From Azolla pinnata (taxonomy: Eukaryota; Streptophyta; Polypodiopsida; Salviniales; Salviniaceae), in assembly GCA_037176905.1 (NCBI GenBank), contig JBBBWG010027379.1, positions 19,191 through 63,543 on the forward strand: 44,353 bases of DNA. Direction: 5' to 3'. The translations under genes were made by a program, and so were the position numbers. Numbering within the stretch: the stretch's first letter is position 1; each line of letters starts with the position of its first letter. Positions 43,594-44,353 of this stretch are shown here, piece after piece. The notes beneath the pieces were generated by a model that worked only from the letters and a program-made list of their open reading frames with translations, made no database searches and had not been told where the DNA came from.

Positions 43594-44353
43594 GATGGTG
43601 GTTGACGAATCGGATGGCTTGGCTATATATTTTGCCCAATGTTGTGCCGATTCTTTTGTTACGATCTGCGTCGATTGCCCTTTGGAATTCTGGTTAAACG
43701 AGGATTCCGCCGCCTGAGTTGGTGTTCAGCAAATCCAGCCGATTTTACACAGTGCCGAAAAATATCGGCCTGGGCTTGAAGCACTCTTGAATTGTAAAAT
43801 CCACGATGGCGTTGCTACTTGATCGATTTGGGCTTGACGCTCTCTCGAATCATAAAATCCAACATAATCGGACAAAAATCCAATGACGTCTCTCTCCGAA
43901 TCCAGCTCAATTTTGGAGGAGCTGCATCCATCTTTCAAAGGCCAGTATCGTCAACACCACAACTCAACTCCGTCTTACCCAAAATCACACCAAATTCGCC
44001 ATCGATCCGATGACTTGAAAATTTGAGTCACGTTCGCAACAAGCTTTTCGCATCAAAGTCTAATTTGCGCCTGGGCCACTACCGGCTTCAAACAGCATCA
44101 GCCCTTCCGGATTCATTAACACGATTATTCCACTTACGCCAAATCAAGCGTATGCCTCGTTTGCATCAAAATCAAACCCATATTTGCCCAGCCACACTTG
44201 TAGACAGTACAAGGAAACACATTGAAATCAACACAATAAACGGCGAAACAAGTTGTTAGGATCAATGATTTATTATTGCTTCCCAAATTCATCCACCTTC
44301 CCAACATAAATCTAAAGACCCATCAACCTCGGCGATTAACACTAACAAAAGAA
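43594..44353. other. Unassigned sequence at the right end
   Basis: No gene supported. A TGGGCTTGA...TCGAAT...AAAATCC unit occurs at 43771 and again at 43829, with a worn third copy near 43884. Confidence 0.55.

Overview
The window is nuclear DNA of a land plant. Genes carry many GT-AG introns, there are TTTAGGG-type telomeric motifs and telo-boxes, and a plastid-targeted photosystem II repair protein is present. Four large, nearly intron-free PLS-class pentatricopeptide repeat (PPR) genes with very uniform repeats sit in one cluster. Their style resembles the expanded PPR families of ferns and other non-seed plants, so I favour a fern or fern ally; this placement is inference. No intact transposon, CRISPR array, rRNA or tRNA gene was recognised.

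Layout. 1-776 (-): 5' end of an alpha-type carbonic anhydrase, cut by the left edge. 3174-9220 (+): 14-exon alpha/beta-hydrolase with a C-terminal ubiquitin-interacting motif. 10496-12502 (-), 13925-15796 (+), 17101-19182 (+) and 23973-26015 (+): the four PPR genes, with decayed PPR and DYW fragments in the gaps. 20387-23589 (-): 9-exon ExoIII/APE1-like AP endonuclease (APE1L type). 27467-31611 (+): 10-exon NOP58. 32680-35250 (+): 5-exon LQY1, with one GC-AG intron. 37667-40091 (+): 2-exon OB-fold nucleic-acid-binding protein. 42586-42876 (-): single-exon SEC61 beta.

The conserved genes do not form a pathway; they cover DNA repair, snoRNP assembly, PSII repair, ER translocation and CO2 hydration. 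The PPR cluster is the accessory part. All four proteins have a PLS array plus an E1-like motif and no DYW cytidine deaminase domain. The third is followed by a recognisable but broken DYW domain (TAA stop, frameshift, catalytic Glu replaced by Ala), so at least this gene descends from a full PLS-DYW editing factor. The fourth is followed by scraps of further PPR and E motifs, and its 3' half is much GC-richer than its 5' half and its paralogues.

Non-coding regions are rich in simple repeats: (TTC)n tracts in the leaders of several genes, a CAT-triplet field at 36.5-37.3 kb, an alternating purine-pyrimidine TGYA field at 43.0-43.55 kb ending in a degenerate telomeric repeat, and short minisatellites between PPR genes 1 and 2.

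Intron-exon structures were assembled by eye from GT/AG signals, reading-phase agreement and recalled conservation of the families; no alignment or transcript data were used.
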